A stretch of 64,000 nt of DNA, from the NCBI GenBank assembly GCA_002298125.1, contig DBMJ01000022.1, forward strand, positions 1,188-65,187, read 5' to 3'. This DNA is from Clostridium sp. UBA701. Its GTDB lineage: Bacteria; Bacillota; Clostridia; Clostridiales; Clostridiaceae. The notes beneath the pieces are model-generated. The model made no database searches. It had not been told where the DNA came from and saw nothing but the letters and a program-made list of their open reading frames with translations. Made by a program: the position numbers and the translations under genes. Shown in pieces: positions 51,923-60,783 of the stretch (positions are counted from its first letter, which is position 1; each line of letters starts with the position of its first letter).

Positions 51923-53116
51923 ATGTTTTCCATAAAATCAAAGCTCGACCATAACCTTCGTCATATTATGGATCAAAAATGTTATAAAAGTTATAGGGTA
52001 CTCATTTACTGTAAGAATTTGCAGCAGAACATAGAAAGTAAAGTGAAATCTTATCGAGGTGAAGTACTGCGTTCCATTCCATTCTTAAATCTAATTGCCG
52101 CTAGAGTTACTGACAAAGCACTAGAAAGGCTTATTGAATATCCTGAGGTTGAATATATCTGTCAGGATAGCTATGCACATCTTTGTGGTACAAGTGTTTG
52201 GAGCTCTAATCATGCTGTGGTTTCCGAACGATATATGTTGACAGGAAAGGGTGTGGGCATTGGACTAGTAGATAGTGGCACCTATCCTCATACCGATTTA
52301 TTAAATCCTCACAATAGAATTAAGTTCTTTTTCGATTTGATAAACAACTGTAAATATCCCTATGATGACAATGGCCATGGAACCTTTATAAGTGGAATAC
52401 TATGTGGGAGCGGATATTCCTCAAAGAAAATGTATAGAGGAGTGGCAGAAAATGCAGGTCTTTTTAGCATTAAAGCCTTTGATGCCCTTGGAAAGGGGTT
52501 CATATCCGATATTCTCTTTGCCCTTAATCTGCTCCTTGAAAAATCGGAGGAGCAAAACATTAAAGTAATCTGCTTACCCTTTGAAATAAGAGAAAACCTG
52601 AAGCTTATACAGGCTCTTTTTTCCTCCCTATTTACAAAGGCTGTAGAAAAAAACATTATAATAGTAGTACCCGCTGGACATAATGGCAGCGGAGAGGATG
52701 CCTTAAGAGGTATAGCCGCACTTAGTAACTGCATTACAGTTGGAGGCCTAGACACCACAAGAGAAATAAAGCCCTATCAATTTTCCTCAGAGGGTTTTAA
52801 TGGAAAGAGGCAAAAGCCTGAACTCTGCGCCTCAGCTGTGGATATATGTTCACTAAATTGTGTTAAGGAGTATGTTTCAGAGAGAAATGGCGTGAAGCTA
52901 TACCCTCCTGCGCTAGAAAAGCCCTATACCAATTACTCAGGTACCTCCTGTGCAGCTGCTTATGTAGCAGGTCTTTGTGCACTACTGTTTGAAAACAACA
53001 GCAAGCTTACCTTTAAGGATATAACCTCCTTAATGAAGGTATCTGCAAGGACTCTTGAAATGCCTGTTACTTTTCAAGGTATTGGGGTCATAGATATAAA
53101 TAAGTTACTTCCCTAA
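51923..53116 (+). CDS. Subtilisin-like serine protease (S8 family)
   Basis: The 397-residue protein has an N-terminal propeptide-like part (to about 90) and the subtilase domain. The triad is Asp117 in IGLVDSGT, His152 in GHGTFISG and Ser342 in YSGTSCAAAYVAG. The oxyanion region reads VVPAGHNGSGED, so the Asn that normally follows AG is displaced by one and His253 takes its place. There is no signal peptide, so the protein is intracellular or spore-located, like the Csp proteases or intracellular subtilisins. GGAGG precedes the ATG. A terminator follows directly. Confidence 0.9.
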   Translation: MFSIKSKLDHNLRHIMDQKCYKSYRVLIYCKNLQQNIESKVKSYRGEVLRSIPFLNLIAARVTDKALERLIEYPEVEYICQDSYAHLCGTSVWSSNHAVVSERYMLTGKGVGIGLVDSGTYPHTDLLNPHNRIKFFFDLINNCKYPYDDNGHGTFISGILCGSGYSSKKMYRGVAENAGLFSIKAFDALGKGFISDILFALNLLLEKSEEQNIKVICLPFEIRENLKLIQALFSSLFTKAVEKNIIIVVPAGHNGSGEDALRGIAALSNCITVGGLDTTREIKPYQFSSEGFNGKRQKPELCASAVDICSLNCVKEYVSERNGVKLYPPALEKPYTNYSGTSCAAAYVAGLCALLFENNSKLTFKDITSLMKVSARTLEMPVTFQGIGVIDINKLLP

Positions 53117-53119
53117 AAA

Positions 53120-53152
53120 TAGGTCAGTAGAGCAGAAAGCTTTACTGACCTA
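53120..53152 (+). terminator. Intrinsic terminator of the subtilase gene
   Basis: TAGGTCAGTA (53120-53129) and TACTGACCTA (53143-53152) form a perfect 10-bp stem with a 13-base loop. T-rich sequence follows. Confidence 0.85.
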
Positions 53153-53260
53153 TAATTGTTTTGCTGCCTCTGTATTCCTCTAGTACTTCTTCTATTTCCT
53201 ACCAAGCAGCTCTATCCTCATAAAATCAAGCAGAGCCTATCTGGCAGGAATGCCTAGAAC

Positions 53261-53605
53261 CTATCCAGCGAGAATACCTATAATAATTGTAAGCACCATG
53301 GCTAATACGATAAGTACATTAAAGCACAGCCCCAGTATTGCAAAGACCTTTCTCTTATTAGGTATTGTAATTCCTGCAATAGCAAGACCTATTCCCACAA
53401 GGGTAGCTAAAAAAGCTATTATGAAGATTAATCCTAAAACCCCTGCAGCAGTATCATTGTAAGCTATAAGGTCACTGTTAATGCCTGCATAAAGCAGTAT
53501 GCCTAGAAAAGTCACAAGCATGACCATAGAAATAATAAAAGAAGCTACTCCAAACTCAGAATGTTTTGGCTTTTCTGTCCTCTCTGTAATAAGTTGTGTC
53601 TCCAT
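53261..53605 (-). CDS. Small membrane protein of unknown function
   Basis: The 114-residue protein has a polar N-terminus (METQLITERTEKPKHSEFG) and three membrane segments ending in LAMVLTIIIGILAG. It resembles small DUF4190/DUF4064-type membrane proteins, whose function is unknown. The ATG at 53605 is preferred because GGGGG lies seven bases ahead; the ATG at 53611 is too close to that site. It converges on the subtilase gene and is divergent from tldD. Confidence 0.65.
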   Translation of the reverse strand: METQLITERTEKPKHSEFGVASFIISMVMLVTFLGILLYAGINSDLIAYNDTAAGVLGLIFIIAFLATLVGIGLAIAGITIPNKRKVFAILGLCFNVLIVLAMVLTIIIGILAG

Positions 53606-53776
53606 ATCCATACCCCCAAGTAATATAATAATACTATTTTAACATATAATTACAGTAAAAAATATATCAATGTATTTATATTACATTAATTCATTAAGTT
53701 GCATTTCTAGTTGAATACTGTTAGCATATTATTATATCCATGCGTTATATTTTGCAGGTGTAAAAGGAGGTATATC

Positions 53777-55207
53777 ATGAATACTGTTATTTCACCATAC
53801 CTAATAAGGATGAAGCCATATTTAAAGCAGCTAATAGAGGAATTGTCTAAGCATTTCTCCTACGTTTCCTTACTAGGCGTGGATACAAGAGGTAAGGATT
53901 TTAGAGTTGAAAAATCCGGAGCCAGAGTTGAGGATTCTGCGTGGAATGAACGAGGCTTTGTGATTCGAGTTCATAATGGAGTAAATTATTGTGAATATTC
54001 TTTTAATGAATTAGAAGAGAACCAAATTTTATCTCAGGCTGAAAAAATAAAGAACATATTTTTATCACAGCTTTCAGCCTTAAAGGACAGCTCAATCCCT
54101 GTTAATAGCTATCAGCTTATAGAAGAGGAGGAGCTATCAAAAAGCTTTTATGCCGAAATTTCTGATAAGGCACAAGGGATTGGTATAGAGGAAAAATTAA
54201 ACAGACTTCAGGCTATAAAGGATAAGGCTCTTAAACAGTATGAAGCTCTAGTGGATTTTAGAACAGGCTATAGTGAGGTTCATATATCAAAGCTTTTCCT
54301 GTCTCCTAAAAAAGATTTAGAGCAGTCCTATATTTGGAGTGAAGGACATTTAGTTCCAATAGTTAGAAAGGATGACATCACAAAGTATTGCCATAGAGGT
54401 TTTTCAGGACTTAAGAGTGTAGAGCTTTTAGATGAAATGGAAGCTGCTATAGATAAGGTAGTAGAAGAAGCAATGTCTCTATTAACTGCAAGTACCATAG
54501 AGCCAGGAGAGTATGAGGTTATATGCACTCCTGATGTGGCAGGCTTAATAGCCCATGAAGCCTTTGGCCATGGTGTTGAAATGGATATGTTTGTTAAGGA
54601 GCGGGCTCTTGCGGTTAATTATATAGACAAAAGAGTGGCTTCAGATTTAGTGGTGATGCACGATGGTGCTGCCTCTGCAAAAGATGTTTCTTCTTATCTC
54701 TTTGATGATGAAGGAACCTTGGCTAAGGATACAGTTATAATACAAAATGGAATATTAAAGCGAGGTATATCAGATCTACTATCCGCCTTAATGCTGGGCA
54801 CTGAACCAACTGGAAATGGTAAGCGTCAATCCTTTGAAAGAAAGGCATACACACGAATGACCAACACCTTTTTTGCTACAGGTGAGCATAGTTTAGAGGA
54901 AATGATAGCTTCTGTTAAATTTGGATATCTCTTAGACATTGCCATGAGCGGAATGGAAGATCCCAAGAACTGGGGAATACAGTGTATGCTTATGAAGGGC
55001 TTGGAAATTAAAGATGGAAAGCTTACCGGCAATATAGTCTCCCCTGTTATTATGACAGGCTATGTACCAGACTTATTAAAGTCTATCTCTATGATATCTG
55101 GAGATTTCTCTCTTTCAGGTACAGGTGCCTGTGGTAAGGGCTACAAAGAACTTGTAAAGGTTTCTGCTGGCGGGCCATACATCAAGGCGAAAGCGAGGTT
55201 AGGTTAA
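53777..55207 (+). CDS. tldD: TldD-family metalloprotease subunit
   Basis: The 476-residue protein is the catalytic partner of a TldD/TldE (PmbA) pair. The zinc motif is HEAFGH (His260, Glu261, His265) in LIAHEAFGHGVEMD, close to the HExxxH of TldD. The TldD/E complex threads and degrades unfolded peptides and takes part in maturing some peptide products such as microcin B17. AAAGGAGG lies six bases before the ATG at 53777. The stop is one base before the start of the partner gene. No bacteriocin-type gene was seen, so a general peptidase role is the safe reading. Confidence 0.92.
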   Translation: MNTVISPYLIRMKPYLKQLIEELSKHFSYVSLLGVDTRGKDFRVEKSGARVEDSAWNERGFVIRVHNGVNYCEYSFNELEENQILSQAEKIKNIFLSQLSALKDSSIPVNSYQLIEEEELSKSFYAEISDKAQGIGIEEKLNRLQAIKDKALKQYEALVDFRTGYSEVHISKLFLSPKKDLEQSYIWSEGHLVPIVRKDDITKYCHRGFSGLKSVELLDEMEAAIDKVVEEAMSLLTASTIEPGEYEVICTPDVAGLIAHEAFGHGVEMDMFVKERALAVNYIDKRVASDLVVMHDGAASAKDVSSYLFDDEGTLAKDTVIIQNGILKRGISDLLSALMLGTEPTGNGKRQSFERKAYTRMTNTFFATGEHSLEEMIASVKFGYLLDIAMSGMEDPKNWGIQCMLMKGLEIKDGKLTGNIVSPVIMTGYVPDLLKSISMISGDFSLSGTGACGKGYKELVKVSAGGPYIKAKARLG

Positions 55208-55208
55208 T

Positions 55209-56507
55209 ATGTTAAGTAATATACTAGAGATACTTTCAAAGAAGAAGATAGGCCTTTGGAAGATAAACATTGAAGCTACTACAGCTATAGAATTATTCTT
55301 TATAAAAAAGAAGCTGGATATGAGCCGCAGTAAGGATGTGTCTCACTTAAAGCTTACTGTTTATAAGGATTTTGAAATGGATGGAGTAAAATATAGAGGC
55401 TCCTCCACTGCAGAAATTCATCCTCATATGAGTATGGAGGAAATCGCTGAAATAGTGGATAGCACTTATTTTGCTGCTTCACTTATAAAAAACAAATATT
55501 ATCCTCTAGCTGAACCCTCCTTCTCCATAAAATCCTTAGAGCCATCAAGCTTTGACAAAAAACCGCTAGAACAATGGATACCAGAGCTTACAGAGGCTAT
55601 TTTTGCAGAGGATGTTTATGAGGATAGATACCTAAACTCTGCTGAGCTATTTCTAAACAAGGTTCAGCATAGAATAATAAACTCCAAGGGTATTGATGTT
55701 AGCTACAGCTCTTATGACTGTTCACTAGAATTCGTATGCAGTACTAAGGGAGAAGCTGTAGAGGTAGAGATATATAAATATCTTAAGTTCTCAGAATTTA
55801 ATCCTGAGCTTATTTCAGAAAGCATAAAGGAATCACTTCACAACTGCTCTGAAAAGGCAAAGGCCTCAAAAACCCCTGCTTTAAAGAAATCCACTGTACT
55901 GCTCTCTGGAGAAGCCGTTAAGGAATTCTTTAATTATTACTATAACCAGAGCAAGGCAAACTCAGTGTATGCTGGGATTTCCAGCATGAAGCTTGGAGAG
56001 AAAATACAGGGTGAGAAGATTCAGGGTGATCCTATCACCATAACCCTTGATCCCTATCTTTCAAACTCTACAAAATCTGCTCCCTATGATAGTCAGGGTA
56101 CTGCTCTTAACAAGCTTGGACTTATCAAGGAAGGCACCTTGCTAAATTATTGGGGAGATGTAAGATTCTGCAGCTATCTTCAGGTTCCAGTTACAGGAGA
56201 AATCTCTAATATATGCATAGAGGGCGGCTCCAAGAGTCTGGAGGAGCTTAGAAGGGAACCTCATTTGGAGTTAGTAGCTTTTTCTGATTTTCAAATGGAT
56301 AGTCTCACAGGCAACTTTGCTGGAGAGATTAGGTTAGGCTGGTATTTTGATGGTACTTTACGAAAACCAGTGACAGGAGGCTCTATCTCTGGAAACATAA
56401 AAGAGGTACAAAAGAACATGTACCTATCAAAGGAGCTTCAGCAGGATAATGGCTTTAGAGGGCCAAGATCACTACAGCTATTTAATATTTCTGTAGCAGG
56501 AGAATAA
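55209..56507 (+). CDS. pmbA: TldE/PmbA-family partner protein
   Basis: The 432-residue protein is the non-catalytic partner of TldD. It lacks HExxxH, as PmbA proteins do, and shares the C-terminal blocks seen in the family: YDSQGTALNKLGLIKEGTLL, with TGEISNICIEGGSKSLEEL after it and GEIRLGWYFDGT. The start lies directly behind tldD (one base), so translation is coupled, which fits a heterodimer. A short duplication GEKIQGEKIQG is visible near residue 265. A strong terminator follows at 56519. Confidence 0.9.
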   Translation: MLSNILEILSKKKIGLWKINIEATTAIELFFIKKKLDMSRSKDVSHLKLTVYKDFEMDGVKYRGSSTAEIHPHMSMEEIAEIVDSTYFAASLIKNKYYPLAEPSFSIKSLEPSSFDKKPLEQWIPELTEAIFAEDVYEDRYLNSAELFLNKVQHRIINSKGIDVSYSSYDCSLEFVCSTKGEAVEVEIYKYLKFSEFNPELISESIKESLHNCSEKAKASKTPALKKSTVLLSGEAVKEFFNYYYNQSKANSVYAGISSMKLGEKIQGEKIQGDPITITLDPYLSNSTKSAPYDSQGTALNKLGLIKEGTLLNYWGDVRFCSYLQVPVTGEISNICIEGGSKSLEELRREPHLELVAFSDFQMDSLTGNFAGEIRLGWYFDGTLRKPVTGGSISGNIKEVQKNMYLSKELQQDNGFRGPRSLQLFNISVAGE

Positions 56508-56518
56508 AGTAATATTTT

Positions 56519-56568
56519 AAGCAGTGCATTAAGCTAAGTCAGCTTGTATGTACTGCTTTTATTTTTTC
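56519..56568 (+). terminator. Intrinsic terminator of tldD-pmbA
   Basis: AAGCAGTGCAT pairs with ATGTACTGCTT (one G-T pair), with an inner AAGCT/AGCTT stem, followed by TTATTTTTTC. Confidence 0.92.
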
Positions 56569-56750
56569 TAGCACTAATAACTTGCCAAGAAGGTATATAC
56601 CCGTCTATTAATTGCTATTTTTTGATAATTTTTTACATAAAAAATAGGTAAAATGTTGTATATTAAATTAGTTTATTCTATACTTAAATTAATGACAGAT
56701 TACAAACAATCTTAAATTATATAAGATTATTATATGTAAGGGGGTCAAGC

Positions 56751-58016
56751 ATGGATAGCTATAATTTAGAGCCAGAAAATTTTTCCCTAAGGCACTATAG
56801 AAAGTTCTTTATCTCCATAACTATTCTGTTTATATTGATTTATGCAGGAACTAAAAACTATCTTTTTTTTCACTTTGCAGTAGAATTAGCCACTATAATT
56901 ATAGGTTTTAGTATGACTATTCTTGCTATTGATTCGGACAAGCTTACTAATAATAGCTATTACAATTTTTTAGGTATCGCCTTCTTTTTCGTGGCACTGT
57001 TTGGCGTTGTACATACAGCCACCTACAAGGGTATGGGTATATTTAATTTGAATACTGCCAACTATGCCACTCAAATGTGGATAATACAAAGATATATCCA
57101 GAGTATTTCTATGGTGATAGCCTTTAGCTTTATAAATAAAAAGATAAATCTAAAAAAGGCTGGACTTATCTATGCATTAGCCTCAGTGCTTCTTATAGCT
57201 TCAGTTTTTATATGGCCTATTTTCCCAAATTGTTTTGTAGAGGGCACTGGCCTTACTTCTTTTAAGAGAATAAGTGAGCTTATTATCACAATTATCTTTG
57301 CTGCTGCCTTATTTCTTCTCTATAAAAACAAGGTCCATTTTCACAAGAAGGTTATAAAATATATTTCCTTTTCAATTATATTGTCTATTGTTTCTGAGCT
57401 GTTTTTCGTACTATATGTGACTGTTTATGATTTAATACTGTTCACTGGACATATATTTAATCTTTTATCCATTTATGCAATTTATATCGCAGTGGTTGAG
57501 ACCTCCTTTAAAAATCCCATGATGACCTTGTTTAATAGTGTAAAGATAAAAAATGAGGAGCTTATTGAAAAGGAAAAAGAATTAAGGGAGAAAAATGCTG
57601 AATTAAATGAGAAAAATGTCCAGCTAGAAGAAGTGAAGAACATGATGCTAGACAGTGTAGAAAAATATGAGCAAATAATAGAGCTTTTGCCAGATGCTGT
57701 ACTATTCCTTCAGGACGGTTCCGTAGAATATCTAAATAGAAAAATGAGAGAAATGGTAAATGTGGAGGATATGGAAAGAGTTCGCGGCAGGAATATATTT
57801 GAACTAGCCTCTCCAGAATACCATAACTTCATAGAGGGTATCATAAGTTACATATATAGCGGAAATAGTATTATGGATGAAGAGTATACTCTAAAGTTAA
57901 AAAATGGTGTGGAGTTAAACATAGAATATTCCATCCTCTCCTTTAATTTAAAGGAAAAAAAATGTGCCTTGCTTGTGTTTAAAGAAGCAAGAAAAGTAGT
58001 TTGTCCTGTACCGTAA
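56751..58016 (+). CDS. MASE3-domain sensor with PAS and no output domain
   Basis: The 421-residue protein has eight membrane segments (residues 18-250) of the MASE3 type, with FVALFGVVHTATYKGMGIF. A coiled-coil linker follows (KEKELREKNAELNEKNVQLE), then one PAS domain (about 305-405, IIELLPDAVLFLQDGSVEYL) and a short tail ending RKVVCPVP. MASE3 proteins normally end in a histidine kinase or GGDEF domain; here none follows, and the terminator begins nine bases after the stop. The gene is either a shortened sensor or an adaptor that works with another protein. GGGGGTCAAGC precedes the ATG. Confidence 0.82.
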   Translation: MDSYNLEPENFSLRHYRKFFISITILFILIYAGTKNYLFFHFAVELATIIIGFSMTILAIDSDKLTNNSYYNFLGIAFFFVALFGVVHTATYKGMGIFNLNTANYATQMWIIQRYIQSISMVIAFSFINKKINLKKAGLIYALASVLLIASVFIWPIFPNCFVEGTGLTSFKRISELIITIIFAAALFLLYKNKVHFHKKVIKYISFSIILSIVSELFFVLYVTVYDLILFTGHIFNLLSIYAIYIAVVETSFKNPMMTLFNSVKIKNEELIEKEKELREKNAELNEKNVQLEEVKNMMLDSVEKYEQIIELLPDAVLFLQDGSVEYLNRKMREMVNVEDMERVRGRNIFELASPEYHNFIEGIISYIYSGNSIMDEEYTLKLKNGVELNIEYSILSFNLKEKKCALLVFKEARKVVCPVP

Positions 58017-58024
58017 GGTGTAAG

Positions 58025-58055
58025 AAGGCAGCTTGTTATCCAAGCCGCCTTTTTT
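58025..58055 (+). terminator. Intrinsic terminator after the MASE3-PAS gene
   Basis: AAGGCAGCTTG (58025-58035) and CAAGCCGCCTT (58041-58051) form a stem with one mismatch and a T-run. Confidence 0.9.
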
Positions 58056-58425
58056 AATGCTTTCCTGTATATCCGTGGGAGGTGCCGCCACAATAATTAT
58101 CCCTGGTAAGCTCGTACATAACACAGTTTATATCCTCACCAGCCACCCCTGTATAGTGCTGAAGTATTGTAATAATAGCCCTCATAAGCTCCTCCTTCAA
58201 CGCCCTGCCTCTCCCCGCATACAGTGTAATCTCCACAAAAATAAAATCTTTTGATCTGCTTTCGTGGATGCTTCTGCTAAATTTATCAGTTTCATAAAGC
58301 ATAACTTGCCCAATATATTCTGGAACCTTCAGCACCTCCGGGATGACCTTCCTTATGTCATCTACCAGCATTTTTTTCTCCTCTGCAGCTAGTCCTTCAG
58401 CCATATGAATTTTAACCTGGGGCAT
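58054..58425 (-). CDS. Tautomerase-superfamily protein (4-OT-like)
   Basis: The 123-residue protein begins MPQVKIHMAEGLAAEEK, leaving Pro1 after Met removal; this is the catalytic nucleophile of the 4-oxalocrotonate tautomerase superfamily. The two beta-alpha-beta units, VKIHMAEGL and FIFVEITLYAGR, fit a fused or long-form member. The substrate is unknown. The ATG at 58425 is chosen because AAGGTGATACT precedes it and because it places Pro next to Met. The stop lies inside the terminator of the converging gene. Confidence 0.8.
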   Translation of the reverse strand: MPQVKIHMAEGLAAEEKKMLVDDIRKVIPEVLKVPEYIGQVMLYETDKFSRSIHESRSKDFIFVEITLYAGRGRALKEELMRAIITILQHYTGVAGEDINCVMYELTRDNYCGGTSHGYTGKH

Positions 58426-58497
58426 AGTATCACCTTCCACCTTGTGATTTCATCATATTTCTGTAATTAATAATGTCTTTATTATATTTTCGTATAA

Positions 58498-59979
58498 TTA
58501 ATGCTTTTCCTCATGGTAAGAAAAAAATTGTTCCCTATTTTCTTTATTTATCTTTAGCAGCTCTTCTACGTCAAAGGAGGTATAGGGATCATATTCTAAT
58601 TTTTCTCCGTCAAATACTATGTACTCACAGTGAAAATCCATAACCACCCTTGGTTTTGGTACGGGTTTTATCCACAGATATGCTGCCCACTTTTCCACAT
58701 CCTCCACAGTAATATAAAAAGCACCATATTTTATACACCTAGCCGCAGCCTCCAGTGCCGCTAGAGTAAGTAGGGCCTTGCCATGATATATGGAATAGAT
58801 GTGATTATCATACAGAGGATGTCTTGAATGCTTGGCTATGCTTATTAAAACCTCTTCAGCTATACTTACCTTAAGTATTTTCAGCTCCTCTAGCAAGGCC
58901 TCCTTCACATATCCCTCATGAAGAGGCTCCAAAGCCTGCATATCAAACACCCTCCAGTCCTCCCCTGCAGAAACTTTATCCTTGTCCCCCCTCACTATAA
59001 AATACTCTGAAAGCCTATGGTAGTCTAGGTCCGCTTCGTCTAGAAACAGTATAGGCTTTTTCCCCTTAGCATCTTCAATGGACTTTGCTACCTTAAGAAG
59101 CCAGGAATCTGCCATAGAATCCTCTGCCCCCTCCATTAAATAGTACTTAAACCTATCTCTCTTTTTATGCTTTTCCTGTTGAAAAAGATTGTAGTGAAAA
59201 TAGAAATTTTCCCTGAAGATAAAGGGCTCCTTTATGCTATATAGATAGGACATAAGATAATACATATACTGACTCTTACCGCTGCCGTTTAATCTTCCAT
59301 AGAGCATTAACTTTTGTTCTTGTCCAAAAGCACTGTATTCCACAAGCATATTCTTCATTGCTCTAAGGAGCTCAGTATCAGGAATCCTGCCTAAGCCTCG
59401 CTTTCTGCAGTAGTCTATGGAGGCTATGTATTTTAACCCATCCTCTATATCAGAAAGGCTTTGAAACTTTCTCTGGGTCTCCTCCAAGGAGGAAATATTA
59501 AGACTCTTTATGGTATTTTCTATATTGTACTTTAAGTCCCTAATAGCATCAAAAATAAGCTCCTTAAAATAAAGCCTTTCATCTTCAAAAAGAGTGATAT
59601 ACTGCTTTTTAAGTATTTTATCACAATCTCCTTCATCCAAATAGCAGTCCTTTGCCAAAAGCCCTTCACGAAGCTTTCCAAGGCTTAGAATATTCCTCCT
59701 GCTATAGCTGTTTACAAGGTAGTGCCCGTAGGGCCATCCAAGCTCATCCTGCACTTGAAAGCACACATTATTTATTATGTCCCTATTCACCTCTCCTCTT
59801 GTTACAATAATATAGCTTGGGTAATCATAAGGAAACTCCTCCTGTAAAAACTCCTCCTCAAGAAGAATAAAATATAGAATTGAGTTATTACTGCCCTTTA
59901 ATTTTTGATTTAATTTCTCATAAAAATATCTCACAGTCCTTCTAAACTCAATATTTTCTATCAGCTGAAAGTTGTCCAT
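58498..59979 (-). CDS. P-loop ATPase of unknown family
   Basis: The 493-residue protein has a Walker A-like loop (GRLNGSGKSQ, residues 228-237) and a Walker B (ILFLDE, 310-315), so it is a likely AAA/STAND-like ATPase. The N-terminal 200 residues resemble no family I know; the C-terminal 120 contain VEDVEKWAAYLWIKPVP. The Walker A has Asn where Gly is usual. The ATG at 59979 follows GGAGGAG. It is the second gene after a lipoprotein gene, which ends 53 bases upstream on the same strand, so the two may be cotranscribed. No partner nuclease or methylase is visible, so a defence role has no support. Confidence 0.65.
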   Translation of the reverse strand: MDNFQLIENIEFRRTVRYFYEKLNQKLKGSNNSILYFILLEEEFLQEEFPYDYPSYIIVTRGEVNRDIINNVCFQVQDELGWPYGHYLVNSYSRRNILSLGKLREGLLAKDCYLDEGDCDKILKKQYITLFEDERLYFKELIFDAIRDLKYNIENTIKSLNISSLEETQRKFQSLSDIEDGLKYIASIDYCRKRGLGRIPDTELLRAMKNMLVEYSAFGQEQKLMLYGRLNGSGKSQYMYYLMSYLYSIKEPFIFRENFYFHYNLFQQEKHKKRDRFKYYLMEGAEDSMADSWLLKVAKSIEDAKGKKPILFLDEADLDYHRLSEYFIVRGDKDKVSAGEDWRVFDMQALEPLHEGYVKEALLEELKILKVSIAEEVLISIAKHSRHPLYDNHIYSIYHGKALLTLAALEAAARCIKYGAFYITVEDVEKWAAYLWIKPVPKPRVVMDFHCEYIVFDGEKLEYDPYTSFDVEELLKINKENREQFFSYHEEKH

Positions 59980-60032
59980 GCTCTCTCCTCCTAAAAACAA
60001 AAAACTCGTATATGCTACGAGCTTCAACTGCA

Positions 60033-60692
60033 CTATTTAAGTTCTGTTCCGCCCCATTCCACCACTGTATATCCGTTTCTTTCCACAGAGTGCAATTGCT
60101 GTGCTTCAATTTTAATTGGCTTACTTAGCGGTTTAAATACCATAAATACCCTTATAAAGCTCTTTGGCTCAGGCTCTATATTTAACTTTGCAAGCTTCTC
60201 ATAGGCCTCAGACTGGAAGGTGATAAGATTGTACTTATTGTGTTCCAGCCTTGGAAGCCAGTAGGTTATAAAATCGTTGCTTTCTCTTTCGTTAAGACCT
60301 AAGGTTTTCAGCTTGTCATATAAAAACTCCCCGCTGTCTTCCCCCTTAACTACAAAGCCGCAGCTTAAATCCCAGGAAGTACTCTTTGGAATACCCTCCC
60401 AAAACAGATAAGAGTACTCTCTTTCATCCTTGGTATTCTTAAGTATACCCTGTGGCGTTGCCCTAACCAGCCAGCCATCTTCATACTTTGGATAGGTACT
60501 AGTAAGCTTACCATTGTACTTAAGCTTTACAGATATCTCCATCTCCTTTTCAGGGTAGAGGTAAATTACAGGCTTTTTAGTAACCGGCCCCCTGAAACAG
60601 CCCTCTAAATAGCTGCAGGCACAAAGGGTAATTGAAATTAGAATCAGCATAGAGCTAAGCAGGTAAATTTTTTTCCTTGAAGAATTTCTCAT
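60033..60692 (-). CDS. Conserved lipoprotein of unknown function
   Basis: The 219-residue protein starts with a lipoprotein signal; Cys26 in LCACSY is the likely lipid site. The body belongs to a widespread but unnamed family with the blocks KPVIYLYPEKEMEISVKL, YSYLFWEGIP, FVVKGEDSGEF, LNERESNDFITYWLPRLE and YTVVEWGGTELK. It is predicted to be an extracytoplasmic beta-rich domain. No role is known. GGGGGGATTTT precedes the ATG. The gene sits behind the ABC transporter operon and ahead of the ATPase gene. Confidence 0.75.
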   Translation of the reverse strand: MRNSSRKKIYLLSSMLILISITLCACSYLEGCFRGPVTKKPVIYLYPEKEMEISVKLKYNGKLTSTYPKYEDGWLVRATPQGILKNTKDEREYSYLFWEGIPKSTSWDLSCGFVVKGEDSGEFLYDKLKTLGLNERESNDFITYWLPRLEHNKYNLITFQSEAYEKLAKLNIEPEPKSFIRVFMVFKPLSKPIKIEAQQLHSVERNGYTVVEWGGTELK

Positions 60693-60711
60693 AAAATCCC
60701 CCCTATAATTG

Positions 60712-60740
60712 AACAGGTACTAAGCCATTTAGCACCTGTT
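60712..60740 (-). terminator. Hairpin behind the ABC permease gene, possible terminator
   Basis: AACAGGT (60712-60718) and ACCTGTT (60734-60740) with four inner pairs across one mismatch. No T-tract follows on -, so it may be a weak terminator. Confidence 0.45.
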
Positions 60741-60783
60741 GTTATATAGTTATACGATTAAATTCATAAATAGTCCTCTGCTT

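Noticed and set aside
53250..53462. 70-residue + frame opposite the small membrane protein
   Set aside because: It is the complement of a hydrophobic gene and shows no start signal or family.
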